Shown piece by piece: positions 57,017 to 64,000 of a stretch of 64,000 nucleotides of DNA. The DNA lies in NCBI RefSeq assembly GCF_002874965.1, contig NZ_CP025624.1:806001-870000 (forward strand), given 5' to 3'. Both the position numbers and the translations under genes were made by a program. The stretch's first letter is position 1, and each line of letters starts with the position of its first letter. A model generated the notes under the pieces. It saw only the letters and a program-made list of their open reading frames with translations. It was not told the origin of the DNA and made no database searches. The DNA comes from Pseudomonas sp. NC02 (GTDB lineage Bacteria > Pseudomonadota > Gammaproteobacteria > Pseudomonadales > Pseudomonadaceae).

Positions 57017-58021
57017 TCAGTTGATAAGGAAGCGGCGGCTGCCTTCCTTGCGCTTGCTGAAGCGGACTTGCAGATAGGGCTTCTCCTTCAGCAGGCGCTC
57101 GACATCCAGCACTGTGCTGTCTTTGGAGCGTTTCCAACTGATAAAGCCATTGCTGAACTGCGCACGTGTGGCTTCGCCCATGGCTTGCAGCAGGATCTGT
57201 TTCAGTTGAGATTCGCGGCTTTCTTTTGCCGTAATGGACTGCCGAACAGCTTTGAGTTCGAGGTAGGTCGCGGCCAATCCAGCATTGGCGCTGAAGTCCA
57301 CGGTTCGGCCGTTGTTCTGAGGGTAGAGGCAACGCAGTGCCGCTTCAGATGAGGCGCTGCCATCGACCGGAGGCGGGGTGTCGGTTTGTACGTATTGCCA
57401 GAACTTGCGTTCCAGTTCGATCAGGCGAGCAATCATCTGCTCGTCCCGTTCGATGCGGTAAATCTCTAAATGCTGGCCACCAAGCAGAACTGCAACATCA
57501 GCCGCCTGCTTGCCGGTGACAGCTAACTGGTGCATGACCTGCAATTGCACATACTCAGGCACGCCTTCTTTCCAGAGGCGTGCTCCGTTTATGCCGGCAG
57601 TCTTGCATTCAAGGATTTGTACATCGTCGGCACCGTTCACTTCGCGGTCGATATTGGCGAGCATCCAGGGCAGTTCTGGGTCAGGGTGCTGTAGCACGGC
57701 GTTTATTCGTCGCACCTTCTTGCCGGTGCGTTTGCTGTAATGCCAGGCCACGATGGGCTCCAGCACATTGCCCCAATAGGCAGGGCTTTCCTCATCATGA
57801 GGGTCTATTTTCGGTAACGTGGCATCCCGTTCCGTCTTTTCAAGCCACAACTCCAGCTGCGATTTATACGGGTTCAGGCCAACCGCTGCGCCTGCGTCTG
57901 AGCTGCCAATGCCTTGTTTGCGCACGGTGAGCCAGTCTTCACGGGGCAGTTCTTTGGTGCCGATTAAACGAAGGGCCGGACGGCTCTTGTAAGCATTTTC
58001 ATTTCTAGGAATCGCTTTCAT
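57017..58021 (-). CDS. YqaJ-family viral recombinase/exonuclease
   Basis: This 334-residue protein has the YqaJ/lambda-exonuclease nuclease core: LTVRKQGIGSSDAGAAVGLNPY near residues 30-55, ANIDREVNGADDVQILECKTAG (Asp, Glu and Lys metal/catalytic residues) and VPEYVQLQVMHQLAVTG. It would resect double-stranded ends for recombination of the mobile element. It lies upstream of the RDF-like gene and may be co-transcribed with it. Confidence 0.88.
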   Translation of the reverse strand: MKAIPRNENAYKSRPALRLIGTKELPREDWLTVRKQGIGSSDAGAAVGLNPYKSQLELWLEKTERDATLPKIDPHDEESPAYWGNVLEPIVAWHYSKRTGKKVRRINAVLQHPDPELPWMLANIDREVNGADDVQILECKTAGINGARLWKEGVPEYVQLQVMHQLAVTGKQAADVAVLLGGQHLEIYRIERDEQMIARLIELERKFWQYVQTDTPPPVDGSASSEAALRCLYPQNNGRTVDFSANAGLAATYLELKAVRQSITAKESRESQLKQILLQAMGEATRAQFSNGFISWKRSKDSTVLDVERLLKEKPYLQVRFSKRKEGSRRFLIN

Positions 58022-58044
58022 GAGAGATACCTTGCGGACATAAA

Positions 58045-58077
58045 AACGCCCGTTGAGCTTGATGCTGAACGGGCGTT
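58045..58077 (-). terminator. terminator between the DUF932 and yqaJ-type genes
   Basis: AACGCCCGTT (58045-58054) pairs with AACGGGCGTT (58068-58077). On the minus strand it is followed by a run of T. It would end the DUF932 transcript before the YqaJ gene starts. Confidence 0.75.
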
Positions 58078-58100
58078 ATGGTTGAAGAGGAGAAGGCATT

Positions 58101-59069
58101 TCAGGCCGCGAGTTGCAGGGCCGCATCCAATGCCCGTTGCTTGATTTGCGCCCCCTGGCCGAACCAGGCGGAGTCCATGCGGTACTCGTTGCTACGTGCT
58201 CTGCGCTCGTGATCGACATACTCGGTCACGGCGTTGAGCAGGCCCCAGGCAGTGCCTTGTGACGATTCAAGCGTTGCGCCACGCCCACGTCCTTCGTACA
58301 GGCTTTGTACTTTGCGCAGGGCACGTTCGTTGGGCAGGACTTCAGGTAGTTTGCTATTGGGTGTTACTTCACACAAAACGTTCATGAAGAACCCAATAGC
58401 TTCATGCCACTGAACTTTGCGCTCGGCCAGCACGCGCATGCGATACATGAACTCGTCCCATTGCGAGACGGCTACACCCAATTGCTTTTTGACGGCCCTG
58501 GCATCGAACCTGGTGCTGTGCGGCACCTTGATGGCGCGCGTGGTGCCATCCAGGGCGATGGTCAAAGTGTTGTTGCAGACCACGCGAACGGTGGTCGGCG
58601 TGGCCGTGGTGGCGAGCGTGCCGTCACAGGAGGTCGCCAGCAACAAATAGCCGTTGACCTGATCGTTGCCCTTCAAGTTGGCGTTCTGCCCGGTTCTCGC
58701 TAATGCCCAGAACTTACGCCCTCCCTTCAGAACACCTGCCGTTTCCAACTCATAGCCGGACACTTCAGTCAGGTCTCGGTAGAACTCCATCACCTCACGC
58801 GGCTGAACTATTTGATAGCGATTGGAAACCACCGACAGCGGTGCTTTGGTGTCGGAGCGGTAGAGTACCTTTTGCTCTGGGAATGAGTGAATGCTGCCCA
58901 TATGGCCGATAGCGTCGGCCTTGAAGTGAACCGGACTTTCCTGAATCTGCCAGTCCATACCGGCTTCATGCTGCCAGACTTCGATCGGCTGTTTCTGTGT
59001 CAATTGACGGTCGAGGCCGTGTCACGGGGTTGCGCCAACGTAAGCCATTTGTTCGATTTGATGAGCCAT
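58101..59069 (-). pseudogene. DUF932 phage/plasmid protein with an early nonsense codon
   Basis: From the ATG at 59069 the frame reads MAHQIEQMAYVGATP-stop-HGLDRQLTQKQPIE. The stop is TGA at 59022-59024, where DUF932 relatives usually have Trp (ATPWHGL), so a TGG to TGA change is likely. The remaining 300 residues (from a TTG at 59003) keep the DUF932 core: GGRKFWALARTG, GYLLLATSCDGTLATTATPT and VRVVCNNTL. Restart is possible but would lose the conserved N-terminus. Function of the family is unknown, but it accompanies phage and island replication genes. Confidence 0.82.
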
Positions 59070-59161
59070 GATTAAGGTTCCTTGTGGTGCAGTTCGGCAT
59101 AAACGCCACGCATCGCGTGGCAATGTCCGGACGTAATAGAAAGAAAGGAGTAGAAGACGGA

Positions 59162-59491
59162 TTAAGCAGGGAGGTTGAAGCGATGCCCGCAGATCAGGCA
59201 GAGGTTGTGGGCGAGTACATGGCGGTCAAGCTTGTCGCCGAGTTGAGCGCCTAATGCACAGCCGCCAGCGCCGCCAACAAGGCCGCCGAGGATCGCCCCA
59301 GAAACGGCTCCGAGAGTGACGCCGAGCGGGCCTGCAACTGCGCCGACGGTGGCACCCGCCTGACCGCCAGCCAGTGCTGCACTGACGCCGCGTGCTGCAC
59401 CGCCGACCGTACCGATGGCCGCTGCAATTTTCATGGCTTGGTGGAAGGAACCGATTTTGGGTGAGTTACAGCGAGGGCACTGCAATGACAT
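59162..59491 (-). CDS. two-CxxC, glycine-zipper small protein
   Basis: This 109-residue protein has one CPRC at the N-terminus and a CLIC at the C-terminus, like the two halves of a zinc ribbon. They are separated by about 80 residues that are mostly Gly, Ala and hydrophobic (GGLVGGAGGCALGAQLGDK). GGAG lies 9 bases before the ATG at 59491. A further ATG upstream at 59506 lacks a ribosome site. Family and function are not known to me. Confidence 0.6.
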   Translation of the reverse strand: MSLQCPRCNSPKIGSFHQAMKIAAAIGTVGGAARGVSAALAGGQAGATVGAVAGPLGVTLGAVSGAILGGLVGGAGGCALGAQLGDKLDRHVLAHNLCLICGHRFNLPA

Positions 59492-59737
59492 GGTTTGAAG
59501 CTCCATGGTGGGGATGTCATAGCAGTGATGTAGGGCTGAAATTTCTTTGAGATACAGCTAGTTAGGTAACCGGCGTTGGCTTTGATGTGGCCGAGTAAGA
59601 TGACTAGGAGCGACTCCGGCTATTTTTAACGAATTCCTACGTTTACATACCCGCCCAGCTGGTAGAGACATACAGCACTATGCCACTATTCTCAGTATCC
59701 ATAAGGTACGACAGAAGAAATTACAGGAGTAGTAAAA

Positions 59738-60766
59738 ATGGCCGTGGAGCAGGCAAAAATTACATTCTACAAAGTTAATCAAGCAGGGTTTTATCGCTGG
59801 GGAGAAAACGAGAATCCTGAGTTTGGCGGAGCAGCTGGAATCCTTGCGGAACTACAGGGGTGGAGTCGTGGAAAGCAATTGGCTATGACAAAAACCTACG
59901 AGCCAGCAGACGGTTCTGATTTGCTTCCCGTTTACCTAATGGACATTACCACAGATCAGAATGGATGTTTGGTCACCATGTGGAACCAAACTCCGGCTAC
60001 AGAAGGTAAAGTCGCATCAGCTATGGGCAATTCTGCTGTGGGCAATACTGAGGTAGTGATGAATGACATTCCCGAGGGCGGGATACCTGGTTTCGCGACC
60101 TACTTTTGGTTTATGCCTGATGCCGGAGTGTTTGCCAGCATTCGCTTTCAGCATCTGATTACCGGGCAGAAACCTATGCAAGAGTTTATGGAGTCATATC
60201 TCGGTCAATATTCTGGAAACGTTGTCCTTACAGAGCCAGACCCTGGCGTCGATGTGGAGTTGCTAGGATATCGTCAGAGTTCTGCTCATCCCGTACGGAC
60301 AGATGTATATCCGAGATTTCGTACGCAGCTTATGAGGCGTGCTGGTGAATATGATCTTCTCTTGGAACAGGCTCATAGGATTCGCAAGATACACCGTAAA
60401 ACGACGCTCAGACTTAATCGACCCGAGGAACTGGCTTTTTGGCAGAAAGCTTACCAAATCGCGACCTTGCGCCGTCCGCAGAACTTACCTGATATAATCA
60501 AATTCAAATACGAGGTGAAGGCGGAAATGAACCGTGATCAGGTCCAAGAAATTATTAACTCTTGGCTTGCGGATCATGATCGAGAATGGGACGACTATGG
60601 TTTTTTGCTTAGCGGTGAGCAATCTCCTCATTGGCTCAGTCACTCTATTGCTCGAGACGAATTTCCTTTGGATGTTGATAGAAATAATTTGGAAATTGTA
60701 AATCCAGAATCCCTTCTTCGAGCCATTACCGGCGGACTTGATGAGATACTCGCCCTAATTCGATAG
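59738..60766 (+). CDS. unrecognised 342-residue protein upstream of mcrBC
   Basis: I do not recognise this family. The N-terminal ~150 residues look beta-rich (ITFYKVNQAGFYRWGENEN; ATYFWFMPDAGVFASIRFQH). The middle is Arg/Lys-rich (RAGEYDLLLEQAHRIRKIHRK). The C-terminal part is helical. It has no signal peptide or membrane segment. AGGAG precedes the ATG. A membrane protein follows 10 bases on, and then mcrB overlaps, so the four genes form one operon. A role in phage sensing or in McrBC control is a guess from position. Confidence 0.7.
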   Translation: MAVEQAKITFYKVNQAGFYRWGENENPEFGGAAGILAELQGWSRGKQLAMTKTYEPADGSDLLPVYLMDITTDQNGCLVTMWNQTPATEGKVASAMGNSAVGNTEVVMNDIPEGGIPGFATYFWFMPDAGVFASIRFQHLITGQKPMQEFMESYLGQYSGNVVLTEPDPGVDVELLGYRQSSAHPVRTDVYPRFRTQLMRRAGEYDLLLEQAHRIRKIHRKTTLRLNRPEELAFWQKAYQIATLRRPQNLPDIIKFKYEVKAEMNRDQVQEIINSWLADHDREWDDYGFLLSGEQSPHWLSHSIARDEFPLDVDRNNLEIVNPESLLRAITGGLDEILALIR

Positions 60767-60776
60767 GTTACCTATT

Positions 60777-61322
60777 GTGATAGCTAAGATTTTTGCATTC
60801 ATTTGCTCAATTGCCATAGTCGGCTTGGCATTTTGGCAAGGTCGATCTGTGCCTTTTCAGGAGCAATGGCCTCTTTTTGAGGCGTTACGAGCAACTGCAT
60901 CAATTATTTTCGCAGTAGTTGGGGCCTGGCTTGCCATTATCTATCCTGATCGATTAAAGATTTCATTTAGAAAGGGCGAGCCGTCTAAACCTACGAATGG
61001 GAGTGGAATGGCTAGGCTATTCACTCCAATTGTTCATTCTACGGCAATACTTTGCGTAGTCCTGCTAATAGGTATTATTGCTCCGCTCTTAAAGCGATTT
61101 GATTTTTTGATTGAACATGTTGAGGTTATGAGGTCCCTTTCTTACGGTTCATTGGCGACTCTCACTCTCTGGCAACTTTGGACTGTGGTTCTATCTCTTG
61201 TTCCTGCTGATATTATAAAAACCAAGGCTGATCATGAAGAGCGACAAATAAGTACAGTGGAGCAGCTCACACAGAACACTGGATTCGTACCTCGAGGGAC
61301 TGACAATGGCTCAAAGGATTGA
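60777..61322 (+). CDS. small membrane protein in the mcrBC operon
   Basis: This 181-residue protein has four likely membrane helices (about residues 4-20, 38-60, 84-106 and 124-146) and a cytoplasmic tail rich in Lys, Glu and Thr. The family is unknown to me. Its 3' end overlaps mcrB by 17 bases. The pairing of an unknown soluble protein with a small membrane protein resembles other defence modules, but no known family matched. Confidence 0.7.
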   Translation: MIAKIFAFICSIAIVGLAFWQGRSVPFQEQWPLFEALRATASIIFAVVGAWLAIIYPDRLKISFRKGEPSKPTNGSGMARLFTPIVHSTAILCVVLLIGIIAPLLKRFDFLIEHVEVMRSLSYGSLATLTLWQLWTVVLSLVPADIIKTKADHEERQISTVEQLTQNTGFVPRGTDNGSKD

Positions 61323-63807
61323 CACTTACAGTAAAGAAGTTAAGCTGGCTTCAGAGAGCGCGCCTGGGGAGAACAATACGTCTGCGGCGCCGACCTATCT
61401 GCTGTCTTTAGGGGCATCACCTTTATCGATTTGGAATGACGGTTACCGTGAGGGTGATCTGAGTGATATTAGTGTTGGCGATGAGCTGACATTGTTTTGC
61501 AATGCTCCTGCGCGTGAAATTGGAGATACGGTATATTTGATTCGCTTGTTTGAAGAGCCTCGCGGAATTGTGGCTAAAGGCGTAATTACCAGAACTCTTC
61601 AAGTAAAAACAGATGCCGAGGATCGCTTAAACCCTACCAATAGAGTGAGCTGTCGCATTGATGAGCTAAGGAAAACCTGTGCCGATAGTTTGTTGCCCTT
61701 ATTGTTGCTCAAAAAGGCGCTTGCCGATCAGAGTTGGGATGACCAAACATCTGGCAGAAAAATTGCTGAGTCAGTCGTGCCGACGCTAAATCAATTGTGG
61801 CAAGCGGGTAAGGGCAAGCACAGCTTGCGCCAATACATCGAGTGGAGTTCGGCTGATGGAAAAGAGTCGCGCCCTAAATGGCTAGACAGCTATAGAGCCA
61901 TTACCCAATGGGCGAGTACTCTGAGCGATGGAAAGAGCGAGCTGGATCAATTGGCTCTGGAGCGTCTATGGCTAGAGCGTGATAACGGCGTTTCCAGCCT
62001 CAAGCAAGGTGTGTTATCGCGCAGCGAGCTTAATACCCAGCGGGAGAAGGTCGCCAAAATGACGCAGTTAATAATGGCGGCGCCGACGGCCGAGACCTTC
62101 AAGCAGATTCTTGATCAATGGAAAGTCGGCGTTCAGGCCGGCGACTTCAACAAGAATCGACCCGCGATGATCAGCCGGGTGTTCGCTGCCTTCGCCCCTG
62201 ACCGTTACACCTCTCTATTGAAGACAGATGCCTGCCAATCTTTGCTAGCCGGCCTAGCCTCGCATTTCCAATTGGTCAAGGATGCTACCGGGGGGCAAGA
62301 CTGGTGCAGCCTAAATCAGCAGATTAAAGCTCTCATGGCGAATGCTGGAGTAGATGGTACTCCCGTATTGGAGAACAACATTGCCATGTGGCAGTTATCG
62401 GAAACGCTGCATGGGGGTGAGGTTGTTGATAGCGATGGCTCTGCGCAAGGAACGATTGTAATGAAACACTTGAATATCCCACTCAACCAGATTCTGTTTG
62501 GTCCTCCCGGTACTGGAAAAACCTACTCTACTATCGATCATGCATTACAAATTCTTGATCCTACAGTGCTGGTGGAGAGTGGTCGCAGTGATGTAGAGAT
62601 GCGCAGGCGCTTGAAATCCCGTTTCGATGAGCTGGTAGCAGAAAGGCGTATTCGGTTTGTGACTTTCCATCAGAGCTTCAGCTATGAGGACTTTATCGAG
62701 GGGCTGCGCGCAAGTACCGATAATGGCCAGATTCGATATCACCCCGAGGATGGCATCTTCAAGAAAATCTGTGCGGATGCGGCTGCCATTACGGGTGTGC
62801 CAACCCTGGATGACTTACTGCAACAATTCGTCGAGCGCGCCGCGGAGGAACCAATCACACTTGAAACTTCAAGGGGGAAACGATTCCGTGTAGAGCATCG
62901 TGATGGAAATACGACGCTTAGTTGTTTTCCTCAAGCTTCTGTCTCCGCAAGCGGACTTCCGGCAAATATAGAGCATGTTCGTCAATTACTTCATGGTGTG
63001 CGGCCGAGCAATATCTATTGTGAGAGTTACGTCAAAGGAATTGCGGATTATATAAAGGCAGGTCTTCCGGAGGACGGAGCCTCTACTAAAGAAATACGTA
63101 AACCATATGTGCTTATTATAGATGAGATCAACCGTGGAAATGTATCACGCATATTTGGTGAGTTGATCACCTTGATTGAGCCTTCCAAGCGCCAAGGCGC
63201 GGATGAGTGCTTGCCTGTAGAGCTGCCTTACTCGCGAGAGTCTTTCAGCGTGCCAGACAATCTTTACATCATTGGCACTATGAACACGGCGGACCGATCG
63301 TTGGCAGGGTTGGATATTGCATTGCGCCGTCGCTTCACCTTTACAGAGATGCTTCCTCAGCCTGATCTATTGGATGAGGTGGTGGTGGAGGGTGTGAATA
63401 TAGGTCAACTACTGCGAGTGCTAAACCAGCGTATCGAAGTATTGTTGGATCGCGATCATTGCTTGGGGCACGCCTACTTTATGCCGTTGCTAGAAGATCG
63501 CAACCTGGAACGGCTGGAATTGATCTTTCGCAATCAGGTGCTGCCATTGCTGCAGGAGTACTTCTTCGAAGACTGGCAGCGTATTCAGTGGGTGTTGAAT
63601 GATCATCGCAAGCCTCCTGTGGATCGTTTTGTTGTGCGTTACAAGCAGGACCTCGTCTCGCTATTTGGTAGCAGTGTGCCGGCACAAGACCAGGTATGGC
63701 GTATCAATGTGTCTGCTTTCAAGCAAATTACCGCATATGTTGGCGTGATAGCGGTTAAGGCTGAGGCCAAAGTACAGAGTGAAGAGCTTGAGGCGTTTGG
63801 CGTTTGA
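61306..63807 (+). CDS. mcrB: McrB-like AAA+ GTPase of a type IV restriction system
   Basis: This 833-residue protein has a variable N-terminus (residues about 20-110, SLGASPLSIWNDGYREGDLSDISVGDELTLF) that may be an EVE/PUA-like modified-base reader. A helical region follows, then the McrB GTPase: Walker A with Lys405 (FGPPGTGKTYS), Walker B near LIIDEINRGNVSRIFGELITLIE, and the McrB signature MNTADRSLAGLDIALRRRF. It would translocate on DNA with modified cytosine and drive McrC. Its start overlaps the preceding gene by 17 bases. Confidence 0.9.
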   Translation: MAQRIDTYSKEVKLASESAPGENNTSAAPTYLLSLGASPLSIWNDGYREGDLSDISVGDELTLFCNAPAREIGDTVYLIRLFEEPRGIVAKGVITRTLQVKTDAEDRLNPTNRVSCRIDELRKTCADSLLPLLLLKKALADQSWDDQTSGRKIAESVVPTLNQLWQAGKGKHSLRQYIEWSSADGKESRPKWLDSYRAITQWASTLSDGKSELDQLALERLWLERDNGVSSLKQGVLSRSELNTQREKVAKMTQLIMAAPTAETFKQILDQWKVGVQAGDFNKNRPAMISRVFAAFAPDRYTSLLKTDACQSLLAGLASHFQLVKDATGGQDWCSLNQQIKALMANAGVDGTPVLENNIAMWQLSETLHGGEVVDSDGSAQGTIVMKHLNIPLNQILFGPPGTGKTYSTIDHALQILDPTVLVESGRSDVEMRRRLKSRFDELVAERRIRFVTFHQSFSYEDFIEGLRASTDNGQIRYHPEDGIFKKICADAAAITGVPTLDDLLQQFVERAAEEPITLETSRGKRFRVEHRDGNTTLSCFPQASVSASGLPANIEHVRQLLHGVRPSNIYCESYVKGIADYIKAGLPEDGASTKEIRKPYVLIIDEINRGNVSRIFGELITLIEPSKRQGADECLPVELPYSRESFSVPDNLYIIGTMNTADRSLAGLDIALRRRFTFTEMLPQPDLLDEVVVEGVNIGQLLRVLNQRIEVLLDRDHCLGHAYFMPLLEDRNLERLELIFRNQVLPLLQEYFFEDWQRIQWVLNDHRKPPVDRFVVRYKQDLVSLFGSSVPAQDQVWRINVSAFKQITAYVGVIAVKAEAKVQSEELEAFGV

Positions 63808-64000
63808 GTACCCAAGTTACTATTCGGGAGTACGCTAAGCTTACGACAGCTGTCGTCCCGCTTGGCAATCTTGACTGTGCACAAATATCTGAAACCGCCT
63901 TCGATTGGCTTTGCGACCTAAGTGCTCGCTTCAATCGCGGAGGTGCCACCCTGTTGCAAGTTGAGGGGCGACGATCGCTTCGGTGGGACAGCTACGTAGG
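63804..64000 (+). CDS. mcrC: McrC nuclease subunit, 5' part (runs off the window)
   Basis: A frame starting at TTG 63804 overlaps the mcrB stop and reads STQVTIREYAKLTTAVVPLG, then AFDWLCDLSARFNRGGATLLQ, which fits the start of McrC, the nuclease partner of McrB. Only about 65 residues are in the window, so the nuclease core is not visible. The identity rests on the position after mcrB and the REY motif. Confidence 0.75.
   Translation, partial: MSTQVTIREYAKLTTAVVPLGNLDCAQISETAFDWLCDLSARFNRGGATLLQVEGRRSLRWDSYV

Noticed and set aside
59738..61322. Kiwa-type defence pair (membrane KwaA plus KwaB)
   Set aside because: Gene order and sequence do not match what I know of KwaA/KwaB, and the genes are fused into an operon with mcrBC.

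Overview
The window is chromosomal DNA of a fluorescent pseudomonad (Pseudomonas fluorescens group). The evidence is the high-GC, Pseudomonas-type gene content (catechol branch, kynureninase, OprD-type porin, DUF6124-type protein, DUF6543-type giant toxin), the paired REP palindromes with the TGTGGGAGCGGGCTTGCTCG core between genes, and the gene order itself. No rRNA, tRNA or CRISPR array was seen.

Bases 1-32500 look like core or strain-variable chromosome. They hold the end of the catechol operon (catC, catA). A tryptophan/kynurenine unit follows: an Lrp-type regulator, kynU and an amino-acid permease, linking to catechol through anthranilate. Next come scattered LysR regulators, a TauE-type exporter, an MdaB-type quinone reductase, an SDR protein and a SulP transporter. 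A D-amino-acid unit consists of a GntP permease, an RpiR regulator and a D-aminoacylase. Then there is a VOC protein, a chemoreceptor, and a 1914-residue toxin-like protein with two EreA/ChaN-like domains, one degenerate and one intact. A peptide or ester uptake cluster (YfcC transporter, CocE hydrolase, LysR, OprD porin) and an ArnT-like glycosyltransferase close this part.

Bases 32500-64000 are a mosaic defence and mobile region with no REP elements and lower, uneven GC. In order they contain: a gene split by an IS3-family element; an array of seven 11-bp phased direct repeats; AlpA-type and YagK/YfjJ (inovirus Gp2) genes of satellite-type islands; a type I BREX operon (small HTH gene, brxA, brxB, brxC, split pglX, an ATPase stub, pglZ, brxL); a vgrG remnant broken by a second, nearly identical IS copy; phage-like recombination genes (XRE regulator, RDF-like protein, YqaJ exonuclease, a DUF932 gene with a nonsense codon); and an operon of two unrecognised genes leading into mcrB and mcrC, which runs off the end.

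The most unusual point is in the BREX operon. BrxL carries the usual AAA+ core, but its C-terminal third looks like the phospholipase-D-like MIT_C domain of eukaryotic MITD1 instead of the usual Lon-type domain. In the same operon pglX is cut into two halves joined by a translationally coupled 43-codon ORF, and the slot before pglZ holds a P-loop ATPase that stops inside its Walker A motif. The locus is therefore either a rearranged, possibly non-canonical BREX variant or one that is decaying.
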